From Azospirillum sp. 412522 (lineage in GTDB: Bacteria > Pseudomonadota > Alphaproteobacteria > Azospirillales > Azospirillaceae), in NCBI RefSeq assembly GCF_019805165.1, contig NZ_RWIJ01000001.1, positions 248,001 to 312,000 of the forward strand: 64,000 nt of DNA, in the 5' to 3' direction. The notes below the pieces were generated by a model. That model had not been told where the DNA came from, made no database searches, and saw only the letters and a program-made list of their open reading frames with translations. Within the stretch, counting starts at the first letter, position 1, and the number at the start of each line of letters is the position of its first letter. Made by a program: the position numbers and the translations under genes. This document shows, one piece after another, positions 8,742 through 16,792 of this stretch.

Positions 8742-10766
8742 ATGTTGAAGAATCTCCGGATCGCCGCGCTCACCAACTTTTTCGGGGTGGTGGTCACGCT
8801 GGGTTTCCTGGCGGTGGTCATGACCGGCGCGCTGGCGATCCGCGAACTGAAGGTGGGCGGGCCGATCTACCAGCGCATCGTGCTGGGCAAGGATCTGATC
8901 GCCGATATCCTGCCGCCGCCGGAATATGTGATCGAAGCCTATCTGGAGGCGACGCTGGCGATGAACGACCCGGCGTCGGTGGACCAGCGCCGGACCCGGC
9001 TGGCGCAGCTGCGCAAGGATTATGACGAGCGGCACGAGTATTGGCTGAAGGAGAGCTTCGAGCCGTCCCTGCTCGACCAGTTGACCCGGACGTCGCACGC
9101 GCCGGTGATGCGCTTCTGGAGCGAGGTCGAGACCAAGTTCCTGCCGGCGCTGGCCCGCAAGGACGAAGCGGCGGCGCGCGCCTCCTACGCGATCATCGCC
9201 GAGGCCTATGCCGCCCATCGTGCCGTCGTCGATCGGATCGTCGAGGAGACCAACCGTTACAACAGCGGGACGGAGGTCTACGCCGACGGCCGCGAGAGCC
9301 TGTTCATGAGCGCGGTATGGGGTGTTTCCGCCCTGGTGCTGGCGGTTCTGGTGCTGGGCGTGCTCGGCATCCGGCGCCGGGTGGTGCGGCCGGTGGGGGA
9401 ACTGACCGCGGCGATGTGGGCTCTGGCTCAGGGTGACCTGGCCGTCGCCATTCCGGGCGCCGACCGTGGCGACGAGATCGGGGCGATGGCCCAGGCCCTG
9501 CGCGTCTTCAAGGATAACGCCCAGGAGGCCGAGCGGCTGCGCCGCCTGCGCGAGGAGGAGCGCGAACGCTCGGAGCGCGAGAAGCAGGCCGCGCTGCTGC
9601 GGATGGCCGAAACGGTCGAGACCGAGGCGTCCAACGCCGTCGACGTGGTCGCCAGCCAGACCAGCCAGATGGCCGGCAACGCCACCCGCATGGCCGAGTC
9701 CGCCCGCGCGGTCAGCGACAACAGCCAGAGCGTCGCCGCCGCCGCGACGCAGGCCCTGTCGAATGCCCAGACCGTGGCCGCCGCCTCGGAACAGCTCAGC
9801 GCCTCCATCCGCGAGATCGCGACCCAGATCAGCACCGCGACCATGATGACCAGCGACGCCGTCGGCGCCTCGGTCCGGGCGGAGGAGACCATCCAGCGGC
9901 TGGCCGAAGCCGTCACCCGCATCGGTGAGGTGACCGACCTCATCAACGACGTCGCCGGCCAGACCAACCTGCTGGCGCTCAACGCCACCATCGAGGCGGC
10001 GCGGGCCGGCGAGGCCGGCAAGGGTTTCGCCGTGGTGGCGAGCGAGGTGAAGGCGCTGGCCGGCCAGACCGCGCGGGCGACCGACGAGATCGAAAGCCAG
10101 ATCGCCGCGATCCAGGCCACCACGACCGAAGCGGTGAATGCGGTGCGTGCCATCGCCGAACGGGTCCGCGGGGTCGAAACGGTGTCGGCCACCGTCGCCG
10201 CGGCCATCGAGGAGCAGGAGGCGGCGACCGGCGAGATTGCCCGCAATGTCGTCCAGACCTCCAACGCCGCCCAGGAGGTGGCGACCCGCATCGCCGCCGT
10301 CTCGCAGGAGGCGACGTCCACCGGCGAGCGCGCCATCGAGGTGAACGGGCTCTCCGCCCGCGTCGCCACCAGCATCGACCAGCTCCGCCGCGTGCTGATC
10401 GAGGCGATCCGCACGGCGACGCCGGAGGTGAACCGACGGAGCGCCCCGCGCTACCCGCTGAACCGTCCGGGCCGGCTGACGGTCGGCGGCCGCGAGGTGC
10501 CGGTGACGGTCGACAACGCCTCGGAAGGCGGCGCGCAGCTGAGCGGCCTGCCGCAGGAGATCTGGAGCGGCATGACGGAAGGTGCTGCGCTGCGGGTCAC
10601 CTTGCCAGGGCTGGAAGCGGTCCCGGCCGTCGTGCGCGGACTGGATCGCGGCCAAGCCGGGCGCCTGCACGTCACCTTCACCCTGGCTGGCGCCGAGCGC
10701 GACCGCTTTGCCGGACAGTTCGGCCGCCTCGTCGCCGGGATGGTCCCGCTGGAACGGGCGGCCTAA
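8742..10766 (+). CDS. Methyl-accepting chemotaxis protein with C-terminal PilZ domain
   Basis: Transmembrane chemoreceptor of about 674 aa. TM1 is near residues 7-30, a helical periplasmic sensor of about 155 residues follows, TM2 is near 187-211, HAMP near 212-265, and the methyl-accepting signalling domain near 300-540 with the tip [20 protein letters not shown]. Residues about 565-665 form a PilZ domain with the c-di-GMP signature: RSAPRYPL supplies the Arg pair and DNASEGG the NxSxxG motif. Family knowledge: Azospirillum brasilense Tlp1 is a PilZ-tailed receptor whose behaviour is tuned by c-di-GMP; this may be an orthologue. It is not beside che genes, so it presumably signals through a distant or the 15-29 kb pathway. 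A TTG at 8697 would add 15 unlikely residues. Confidence 0.93.
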   Translation: MLKNLRIAALTNFFGVVVTLGFLAVVMTGALAIRELKVGGPIYQRIVLGKDLIADILPPPEYVIEAYLEATLAMNDPASVDQRRTRLAQLRKDYDERHEYWLKESFEPSLLDQLTRTSHAPVMRFWSEVETKFLPALARKDEAAARASYAIIAEAYAAHRAVVDRIVEETNRYNSGTEVYADGRESLFMSAVWGVSALVLAVLVLGVLGIRRRVVRPVGELTAAMWALAQGDLAVAIPGADRGDEIGAMAQALRVFKDNAQEAERLRRLREEERERSEREKQAALLRMAETVETEASNAVDVVASQTSQMAGNATRMAESARAVSDNSQSVAAAATQALSNAQTVAAASEQLSASIREIATQISTATMMTSDAVGASVRAEETIQRLAEAVTRIGEVTDLINDVAGQTNLLALNATIEAARAGEAGKGFAVVASEVKALAGQTARATDEIESQIAAIQATTTEAVNAVRAIAERVRGVETVSATVAAAIEEQEAATGEIARNVVQTSNAAQEVATRIAAVSQEATSTGERAIEVNGLSARVATSIDQLRRVLIEAIRTATPEVNRRSAPRYPLNRPGRLTVGGREVPVTVDNASEGGAQLSGLPQEIWSGMTEGAALRVTLPGLEAVPAVVRGLDRGQAGRLHVTFTLAGAERDRFAGQFGRLVAGMVPLERAA

Positions 10767-10788
10767 TACCTGCAGTCATTAACAATGA

Positions 10789-10877
10789 CCGCTGGTATCC
10801 GAGCCGACTGGTGCGGCGGCGGCCCATGCCGACGAAGCTTTTGATTCTGACAGGTCAGGATCAAAAGCCGCTGGTAT
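10789..10877. repeat. Intergenic element: direct repeats bracketing a 15-bp-stem hairpin
   Basis: CCGCTGGTAT occurs at 10789-10798 and again at 10868-10877. Just inside the right copy is a near-perfect inverted repeat, GCTTTTGATTCTGAC and GTCAGGATCAAAAGC, with a 2-base gap and one mismatch (10837-10868). There is no following T run, so it is not an ordinary terminator. It could be a dispersed palindromic repeat or a structured RNA end of the receptor transcript. Confidence 0.55.
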
Positions 10878-11018
10878 AGGAAGTTGTTTGGCGGTTGGTT
10901 CGCTGCAGGTCCGGAAAAGCCTTAAGTATGACAGGGATTTCATGACGGTCGGGCGGCGGCCGGGTCCAGAATGGCGGCGGTTCCTGGGCCACACGCCCTT
11001 GCTGAAAGCCCATCCGCC

Positions 11019-11219
11019 ATGGTCGAAACCACCGCCTGTCCTTATTGCGGGTCCGATTACGGGCATGGTCCCAACGATTGCCCTCTGTGCCGCTCCGCCC
11101 GACGCAAGGACCTGATCGTGCGTTGCGTCATCGGGCTGATGTTCCTGGTGCCGATCCTGACCCTGTTCGCCACCATCCTGCTGGACAATGGCGTGGGGAA
11201 GATGCTGTCGATGGATTGA
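11019..11219 (+). CDS. Small zinc-ribbon single-pass membrane protein (paralogue B)
   Basis: 66 aa starting MVETTACPYCG. Cys pairs CPYC and CPLC form a zinc ribbon, then RSARRKD and one membrane helix (VIGLMFLVPILTLFATILL). The CPxCRSxRRxxxI core aligns directly with the small gene at 8377, so these are paralogues on either side of one chemoreceptor gene. The upstream in-frame extension is unsupported. No recognised function; the sequence implies a membrane-anchored zinc ribbon of minimal size. Confidence 0.7.
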   Translation: MVETTACPYCGSDYGHGPNDCPLCRSARRKDLIVRCVIGLMFLVPILTLFATILLDNGVGKMLSMD

Positions 11220-11233
11220 CGAGGGACTGACGC

Positions 11234-12325
11234 TTACAAGTGCCCAGTCCGCGCCGACTGCTCCAGCGCCTTGATGTGCGACAGGCCGGGCAGGATCTCC
11301 GACTTGACGAACTCCATGCGGCGGTTGGGACCGCCGCCGCCGCGGGCGAAGCGGTGCTTCCACAGATTCATCTTCACCGCCAGACCGCACAGCACCCCGC
11401 CGATGGTGACATGGTGGGAGGCGATCAGTTCGCGGATCGACCGGAAGGTGTCGGCGTTGATGTCGCTCCAGAAGTCCTTGGACCGGTTGTCGAAGCTCTC
11501 GAACCGGCCGGTGATGGAGGTCGCGATGTCGGTGAGGTCTCGGGCGATCTCGTCGAGCATCCGGATCTGGCGGGGATCGCGCTTCACCTCTGCGGAGTTG
11601 TGGATCTCGCCCATCCAGCCGACGAAGCGCTGGACCTCGGGCACGATCTCGTCCAGGCATTTGCGGAAGTAGGCCAGCGACAGGAAGATGTCGCCATATT
11701 CCTCGAGGAATTTCGGAATGTCGTTCAGGCCGATGTCCAGCCTGTCGGCCATCATGCGCAGATTGCGCAGAGCCTCGTCCCGGTTGGGGTTGGCGAACAG
11801 CTGGATGATGTCGGTCACGTCGGAGACCTGCAGTTCCTCCGTGCCGTAGACATATTCCATCAGCGGGCGGGTGAAGACCCGCATGTAGTTGGTCAGTTCG
11901 GCTTTCTTGCGGTCGGACAGGGTCAGCGATTCGACGTTGTTGACGTCGATGTTGAGCCGCCGCAGCTCGATCCGTGAGGAATAGACGTCGAAGCTGGAGG
12001 CGGCGCCGATCTTCTCCAGCTTCACCAGATCGCGTTCGACCTCGTCCTTGTAGGATTCGAAATAGGTGGGGATGTGGCGGGGAGCCACCTGTCCGCTGCC
12101 GGCCTGGGCATCGCGGAACATCTCCACCACCGTTTGAAGCCGGACGTTCTTGATCAGCCGGGCATGCTGGAGACCGGGCGTTTCGAGCGGGATCGCCGAC
12201 AGCGGCAGGATATGAAGGGAATCGCGCGCCTCGTCGTCCCAGGACTTGTGCTTTTCCGTGTCGGCAGCGGATTTCTCGTTCACCGCTGTATCGCTGACCC
12301 CACCGTCCAACCGACCGTCCCCCAC
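11234..12325 (-). CDS. Conserved hypothetical protein, helical, soluble
   Basis: About 363 aa with no signal peptide. It is rich in charged helices; recognisable phrases include IPTYFESYKDEVERDLVKLEKIG, MADRLDIGLNDIPKFLEEYGDIFLSLAYF and LDEIARDLTDIATSITGRF. One moderately hydrophobic stretch near the C-terminus (HHVTIGGVLCGLAVKM) might be buried or membrane-associated. I do not recognise a family. The GTG at 12325 follows GAAGG; other in-frame starts exist at 12412 (ATG, no clear ribosome site) and 12283 (GTG), so the N-terminus is uncertain. Codon use is native. It is convergent with the small zinc-ribbon gene, 14 bases apart. Confidence 0.65.
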   Translation of the reverse strand: MGDGRLDGGVSDTAVNEKSAADTEKHKSWDDEARDSLHILPLSAIPLETPGLQHARLIKNVRLQTVVEMFRDAQAGSGQVAPRHIPTYFESYKDEVERDLVKLEKIGAASSFDVYSSRIELRRLNIDVNNVESLTLSDRKKAELTNYMRVFTRPLMEYVYGTEELQVSDVTDIIQLFANPNRDEALRNLRMMADRLDIGLNDIPKFLEEYGDIFLSLAYFRKCLDEIVPEVQRFVGWMGEIHNSAEVKRDPRQIRMLDEIARDLTDIATSITGRFESFDNRSKDFWSDINADTFRSIRELIASHHVTIGGVLCGLAVKMNLWKHRFARGGGGPNRRMEFVKSEILPGLSHIKALEQSARTGHL

Positions 12326-12498
12326 TGCCTTCTCGCGTCCTGTGCCGGCGATTATCGCAGAGAGCACCTTACAACAGGAGTCAGGGCTGACAAGGATCGA
12401 GATGTGGCTCATTGCGACGCAGACCGGGCGACGCAGACCGGGCAACGCAGCCGGCCGCGGCGCGCCCGGCTTCCCGCCGGCGCGTCGCGGCCGGGCGG

Positions 12499-12720
12499 TC
12501 AGTGGACGCTGGCCGGTTCCATGTCGTTCTGGACAATGGCGGCGAAAGCCAGCTCGCGGTCGGCGACGACGCTCAGCGGCGTTCCGTCGGCGGCGTGGAT
12601 GGCGAAGGCGGCGGTGCCGTCAACTTCGACCGCACGGACATAGGCGACGTCGCCCAGGCCGAAGCTGGCGAAATCCTGGGTCGACAGCTGACGCAGCTGG
12701 CTGTGGGTATCGTTCATCAT
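12499..12720 (-). CDS. DUF1150 family protein downstream of Hsp20
   Basis: 73 aa. The conserved core DVAYVRAVEVDGTAAFAIHAADGTPL matches the DUF1150 family, small proteins found next to small heat-shock protein genes in alphaproteobacteria. The ATG at 12720 has GGGAG at a good distance; the next codon is also ATG. It follows the Hsp20 gene by 75 bases on the same strand, so it is probably part of the heat-shock transcript. Molecular role unknown; co-chaperone or regulator is speculation. Confidence 0.75.
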   Translation of the reverse strand: MMNDTHSQLRQLSTQDFASFGLGDVAYVRAVEVDGTAAFAIHAADGTPLSVVADRELAFAAIVQNDMEPASVH

Positions 12721-12795
12721 GGTCGTGGTCTCCCGGCGGCTCCCCGTCATGGGCGGCCGCTCGTGCAGAGTGTCGGGAAAGGCAAAGGGGGAGGA

Positions 12796-13272
12796 TCAGT
12801 CGTCCCGGCCGTCGGCGGACACGTCGATGGTGCGGGGCATGGCTCCACCGGCGGCCTTTTTCGGCTGCTCGATCTTGATGGTGCGGACCTTCGGCTCCGG
12901 CATCGGGCGGGTCAGGTCGATGTTGAGCAGCCCGTTGTCGAGCGAGCAGCCCACCACTTCGATCCCTTCGGCCAGGACGAAGCTGCGCTGGAACTGCCGT
13001 GCGGCGATCCCACGGTGCAGGTAGACGCGCGACTTGTCATCGGTCTGGCGGCCGCGGATGACGAGCTGGTTGTCCTCGATCTGGACCGACAGGTCCTCGG
13101 AGGTGAAGCCGGCCACGGCGAGCGTGATGCGCAGGCCGTCGTCGCCGATCTGCTCGATGTTGTAGGGGGGGTAGCCTTCGGCCGAATTCTTGGCGATCCG
13201 GTCGAGCGTCCGCTCGAACTGATCGAAGCCGAGCAGAAGCGGGCTGTTGAAGAGCGAAAGGCGAGTCGTCAC
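12796..13272 (-). CDS. Small heat-shock protein Hsp20 (IbpA-like), copy 1
   Basis: 158 aa alpha-crystallin-domain holdase. The N-terminal arm opens TTRLSLFNSPLLLGFDQFERTL as in IbpA-type proteins; the crystallin domain runs about residues 38-130 (YPPYNIE, AVAGFTSEDLSV, YLHRGIAARQFQRSF, NGLLNIDLTR). The C-terminal tail has an IKIE-type motif for oligomer contacts. It binds unfolding proteins without ATP and hands them to DnaK/ClpB. GTG start with GAGGAGG upstream. The 5' region carries an RpoH-like promoter and a hairpin masking the ribosome site. A second, diverged copy lies at 45705. Confidence 0.92.
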   Translation of the reverse strand: MTTRLSLFNSPLLLGFDQFERTLDRIAKNSAEGYPPYNIEQIGDDGLRITLAVAGFTSEDLSVQIEDNQLVIRGRQTDDKSRVYLHRGIAARQFQRSFVLAEGIEVVGCSLDNGLLNIDLTRPMPEPKVRTIKIEQPKKAAGGAMPRTIDVSADGRDD

Positions 13273-13273
13273 G

Positions 13274-13402
13274 ACGCATCCTCCTCACGACGGGAGCGAG
13301 TTGCGGAAGGTGGGCCCGTTTCCGGCGCCCGGCGGGTCGGCGGCCCAGCATCCGCCGGCGCCGCCATGCCTATAGATTGGGAGAACCGTGGCCGCGGTCA
13401 AG
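13274..13402 (-). promoter_or_regulatory. Heat-shock promoter and ROSE-like leader of hsp20 copy 1
   Basis: On the minus strand, CTTGAC (13402-13397) is followed about 15 bases later by CCCAATCTATAGG (13381-13369), fitting a sigma-32 type promoter. The leader then ends with TCGCTCC, a short loop and GAGGAGGAT just before GTG. A GCTCC segment opposite the ribosome site resembles the ROSE RNA thermometer. The promoter abuts the stop codon of the FAD oxidoreductase gene. Confidence 0.5.
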
Positions 13403-14558
13403 AACCCCGTGGGTCTTGGGAAGGGTTGAGAATGTCGGGAGCCTCGCCGAGTTCCGCCGCCACCGCGTCGGCGATGGCGAGGCAGGAGGTCAGGCCCGGC
13501 GATTCGATGCCGAACAGGTTGACCAGACCCTCCACGCCATGGGTTCCCGGCCCCTGGATCAGGAAGTCGGCCTGCGGTTGTCCCGGTCCGCTCAGCTTCG
13601 GCCGCACGCCGGAATAGGCCGGCACCAGTGCGCCGTCCGGCAGCCCCGGCCAATAGGCGCGCACCGCTCCATAGAAGGACTCGGCCCGGGCGGGATCGAC
13701 GGCGTAGTCGATCCCGGCATTCACATCGTCCAGCCATTCCACGTCCGGACCGAAACGGGCCTGCCCGGCGAGGTCCAGCGTCAGGTGGACGCCCAGCCCC
13801 CCTTCGACCGGCACCGGATAGACCAGCCGTGAGAAGGGCGAGCGGCCGGCGGCCAGCGCATAGTAGTTGCCCTTCGCCAGCACGCGCGGCGGCACATGCA
13901 CGGCGTCCAGCCCCTCCATGGCGCGGGCGACGGCCCAGGCGCCCAGCCCGGCGGCGTTGACCAGGATGGAGCAGGCGATGCGCATCGGCTCCGCCCCGCC
14001 GACCTCCAGTTCGAAGCCGGCGGCGGTGCGGTGGGAGCGGAGCAAGGGGCTCAGCAGGGCCAGCATTGCGCCGGCCTCCTCGGCGTCGCCCAACAGGGCC
14101 AGCATCAGCCCGTGGCTGTCGACGATGCCGGTGGAGGGCGACAGCAGGGCGCCGACGGTGCGCAGGTTCGGCTCCCAGGCCCGTGCGGTGGCGGCGTCGA
14201 TCTCCGTCAGGTCGGTGACGCCGTTGGCGGCGGCCTGGGCGCGGATCGCCGCCAGCTTCGGCAACTGGGCCTCCTCCGTCGCGACGATCAGCTTGCCGAC
14301 GCGACGATGCTCCACCCCATGGGCGCTGCAGTAGTCGTAGAGCGCGTCGCGGCCGGGCACGCACAGCCGGGCGCGCAGGCTGCCGGTGGGATAGTAGATG
14401 CCGGCGTGGATGACTTCGGAGTTGCGCGAACTGGTGCCGGTGCCGATGGCGTCCGCCGCCTCCAGCACGATCACCTCGCGTCCCGCCCGTGCCAGCCGGC
14501 GGGCCACCGCCAGACCGACCACGCCCGCCCCGACGACCACGCACTCCACCCGTTCCAT
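13398..14558 (-). CDS. FAD-dependent oxidoreductase, L-2-hydroxyglutarate oxidase (LhgO)-like
   Basis: 386 aa DAO-superfamily flavoenzyme. The N-terminus has the dinucleotide motif [17 protein letters not shown] and the ribose Glu in [13 protein letters not shown], then [14 protein letters not shown], which is characteristic of the LhgO group. The C-terminal SGVRPKL and [16 protein letters not shown] complete the FAD site. LhgO oxidises L-2-hydroxyglutarate to 2-oxoglutarate; the match is to the group, and other 2-hydroxyacids or amines are possible. The ATG at 14558 follows GGAAG and is the first codon compatible with a free Rossmann strand; upstream frame is unconserved. It reads away from rpsD, and the intergenic region between them holds 14-bp repeats. 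Confidence 0.85.
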   Translation of the reverse strand: MERVECVVVGAGVVGLAVARRLARAGREVIVLEAADAIGTGTSSRNSEVIHAGIYYPTGSLRARLCVPGRDALYDYCSAHGVEHRRVGKLIVATEEAQLPKLAAIRAQAAANGVTDLTEIDAATARAWEPNLRTVGALLSPSTGIVDSHGLMLALLGDAEEAGAMLALLSPLLRSHRTAAGFELEVGGAEPMRIACSILVNAAGLGAWAVARAMEGLDAVHVPPRVLAKGNYYALAAGRSPFSRLVYPVPVEGGLGVHLTLDLAGQARFGPDVEWLDDVNAGIDYAVDPARAESFYGAVRAYWPGLPDGALVPAYSGVRPKLSGPGQPQADFLIQGPGTHGVEGLVNLFGIESPGLTSCLAIADAVAAELGEAPDILNPSQDPRGS

Positions 14559-14646
14559 CGCTTCCGTCCCGCCTGCCGTCCCCGGTGCCGGGAAGGGGAG
14601 CGCAAACGGGGGTGGCGGCGCAAGAGGTTCCGGATATGCCGCCGGG

Positions 14647-14693
14647 CTTGAACCCATGTGCTTGAACCCATGGGCTTGAACCGTCAGGCTTGA
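14647..14693 (+). repeat. Four 14-bp period repeats containing CTTGA upstream of rpsD
   Basis: CTTGA begins at 14647, 14661, 14675 and 14689, exactly 14 bases apart; the first three copies extend to CTTGAACC and the first two to CTTGAACCCATG. The fourth copy forms the -35 element of the likely rpsD promoter. Either slippage duplication of a promoter element or a multi-site operator would explain it. Confidence 0.7.
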
Positions 14694-14717
14694 CTCGGCC
14701 GCGCCAATGGGTATTGT
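14690..14717 (+). promoter_or_regulatory. Sigma-70-type promoter of rpsD
   Basis: TTGACT at 14690-14695 and TATTGT at 14712-14717 are 16 bases apart, about 120 bases ahead of the rpsD ATG. This is the best housekeeping promoter in the interval. Confidence 0.65.
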
Positions 14718-14838
14718 GCGCGCCTTCACCTCCTGGGAAAGCGGGCGCGCGCAATCTTTGACGCCCCGTCCGCCGCCTGAAAGGGCGGACGGAACTACCG
14801 GGACAACATCAACTCGTGTCCAACGAGGCGTGAGAGTT

Positions 14839-15453
14839 ATGAGCAAGCGTCAAGAGTCCAAGTACAAGATCGACCGCCGCCTTGGCGTCAACCTGTGGGG
14901 CCGTGCCAAGAGCCCGCTGAACAAGCGCGAGTATGGCCCGGGCCAGCACGGCCAGCGCCGCAAGAAGCCGTCGGACTACGGTCTGCAGCTGATGGCCAAG
15001 CAGAAGCTGAAGGGCTACTACGGCAACATCGGCGAGAAGCAGTTCCGCCGCATCTATGCCGAGGCCGTCCGTCGCAAGGGTGACACCGGCGAGAACCTGA
15101 TCGGTCTGCTGGAGCGTCGTCTGGACGCCGTGGTCTACCGCATGAAGTTCGCGCCGACCCCGTTCGCCGCCCGCCAGCTGATCAACCATGGTCACATCCT
15201 GGTCAACGGCCGCCGCCTGAACGTTTCTTCGGCCCGCATCAAGGACAACGACACCGTCGAGGTGCGCGCCAAGTCCAAGCAGATGGCGCTGATCCTGGAA
15301 GCCTCCGCTTCCGGCGAGCGTGACATCCCCGACTATCTGGAAGTCGATGGCGGCGCGCTGAAGGGCCGTTTCGTCCGCGCCCCGCTGCTGGCCGACGTTC
15401 CGTACCCGGTCCAGATGGAACCGAACCTGGTCATCGAGTTCTACTCGCGCTGA
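14839..15453 (+). CDS. rpsD: 30S ribosomal protein uS4
   Basis: 204 aa, standard length. It starts [20 protein letters not shown], typical of alphaproteobacterial S4, and includes the S4 RNA-binding domain ([31 protein letters not shown]). The end [10 protein letters not shown] is the usual S4 C-terminus. S4 nucleates assembly of the 30S body by binding the 5' domain of 16S rRNA. It stands alone here, not in an alpha operon with rpoA, which is normal for alphaproteobacteria. Codon use is strongly biased to preferred codons, as expected for an abundant protein. Confidence 0.98.
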   Translation: MSKRQESKYKIDRRLGVNLWGRAKSPLNKREYGPGQHGQRRKKPSDYGLQLMAKQKLKGYYGNIGEKQFRRIYAEAVRRKGDTGENLIGLLERRLDAVVYRMKFAPTPFAARQLINHGHILVNGRRLNVSSARIKDNDTVEVRAKSKQMALILEASASGERDIPDYLEVDGGALKGRFVRAPLLADVPYPVQMEPNLVIEFYSR

Positions 15454-15476
15454 TCGGTCGGCTCCCGCCGAACGCG

Positions 15477-15506
15477 AAAGGCCGCTCCTCCGGGAGCGGC
15501 CTTTTT
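15477..15506. terminator. Rho-independent terminator after rpsD, shared with the signalling operon
   Basis: AAAGGCCGCTCC, loop TCCG, GGAGCGGCCTTTTT: a 12-bp stem and T run on the plus strand. On the minus strand the stem is followed by TTT, so it can also end the convergent che/Rsb transcript. Confidence 0.9.
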
Positions 15507-15559
15507 GCATTTGGGATGCGGAGTCGGGACAGGGGTGTCGCCAGCCGCTACCCCGACAG

Positions 15560-16792
15560 TCACCGCCGCCGCGTCAGCAGCAGAGCCGTCAGGTCGTCGT
15601 CGATGGGACCCGTCGCCGCCAAGTCGCCGAGCAGGCCGGCCAGCAGGTCGTCGTCGTTGGACAAGTGCAGGCGGCGGGCGAACAGGGTGGCGAGGCCATA
15701 TTCGTCCAGAACCTCATGCCCACCCCCACCCGCGCTCCCGTCCCCGGTCGGGATTTCGATGGCGGCGTCGGAATAGAGGAACAGGCGGGCGCCGGGCGGC
15801 ATCGGCAACTGGCGGCTGTCGTAGCTGGCCGACGGCAGCAGGCCGAGCGGCAGGCCGCTGCCGTCGCCCAGCCGTGGCGCCTCGTCGCCGGGATGCCACA
15901 TCATCGGCGCCGTCGATCCGGCGGAGGCATAGTGGAACACGCCTGCCACCGGGTCGATCAGGCCGGTCAGCATGGTGGCGAACTGGCCGCTGGGCAGCAG
16001 TCCGCACAGCCGGCGGTTCACGGCGGCCAGGAAGCCCGCCGGCGTCATATCCGTGCTGCCGATCTGGCGGCAGATGGCGTCCAGCCGGAAGGTGTTCAGC
16101 GCGGCACCGACGCCATGGCCGGAGAAATCGACCAGATAGACGGTGACCCGCCCGTCCGGCAGCCGCTCGATCCCCCAGAAATCGCCGCCCAGCTCGGACG
16201 AAGGCGCGAAATGGGCCTGGACGGCGATGCCCGTCGCCTCTTCCAGTTCCGCCAGCCGGTCGGGGCCGGGCAGCATTCGGGCCTGCATGGCGCGGGCCAG
16301 CTCCAGCTCGGTCTCCCTGCGGCTATGATATCGCTCCAGGTCGCGCAGCATGGCACGCTTGCGGAGATGGATGCCCACGCGGGCCAGCAGCTCCTCCGCG
16401 TTGATCGGCTTGGCGACATAGTCGGTCGCCCCGGCGGCGAAGGCGCGGGCGCGGTCCTCCGCCCGGTTCAGGCTGGACTGCACCAGGACCGGCAGCGATT
16501 TCCAGCGCGGGTCGGCGCGCAGGCGCCGGCACATCTCGAACCCGTCCATCTGCGGCATCATCAGGTCGAGCAACACGAGGTCCGGCTTGAAGCGCTCCAT
16601 CCGGGTCAGCGCATCCTGCCCGTCCTCCGCCTGTTCGATCAGGGTGATGCCGCCGCGCTCCAGCAGAGCCAGCAGAAGATGGCGGTTGATCCGGTTGTCG
16701 TCGACGATCAGGACACGGGCATCGGCCAGCAGCCCGCCGAAGGCATGGGCCGCCGCGTCGGGAAGCGGGCCGGGCGGCGGGGAACCGGTCAT
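15560..16792 (-). CDS. Receiver-PP2C (RsbU-like) response-regulated serine phosphatase, active-site intact
   Basis: 410 aa. Residues about 25-140 are a CheY-like receiver with Asp31/Asp32, phospho-acceptor Asp76 (LLDLMMPQMDG) and Lys in VAKPI. A short coiled linker follows (LARAMQARMLPGPDRL, the usual lead-in to RsbU/SpoIIE domains). The PP2C-type domain keeps all four metal-binding Asp motifs: GGDFWG, DFSGHG, LYSDAAIE and DDDLT. Such enzymes dephosphorylate STAS anti-anti-sigma proteins when their receiver is phosphorylated. Its start overlaps the previous gene's stop as ATGA. In context it is the natural activator of the STAS protein at 18908. Confidence 0.9.
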   Translation of the reverse strand: MTGSPPPGPLPDAAAHAFGGLLADARVLIVDDNRINRHLLLALLERGGITLIEQAEDGQDALTRMERFKPDLVLLDLMMPQMDGFEMCRRLRADPRWKSLPVLVQSSLNRAEDRARAFAAGATDYVAKPINAEELLARVGIHLRKRAMLRDLERYHSRRETELELARAMQARMLPGPDRLAELEEATGIAVQAHFAPSSELGGDFWGIERLPDGRVTVYLVDFSGHGVGAALNTFRLDAICRQIGSTDMTPAGFLAAVNRRLCGLLPSGQFATMLTGLIDPVAGVFHYASAGSTAPMMWHPGDEAPRLGDGSGLPLGLLPSASYDSRQLPMPPGARLFLYSDAAIEIPTGDGSAGGGGHEVLDEYGLATLFARRLHLSNDDDLLAGLLGDLAATGPIDDDLTALLLTRRR

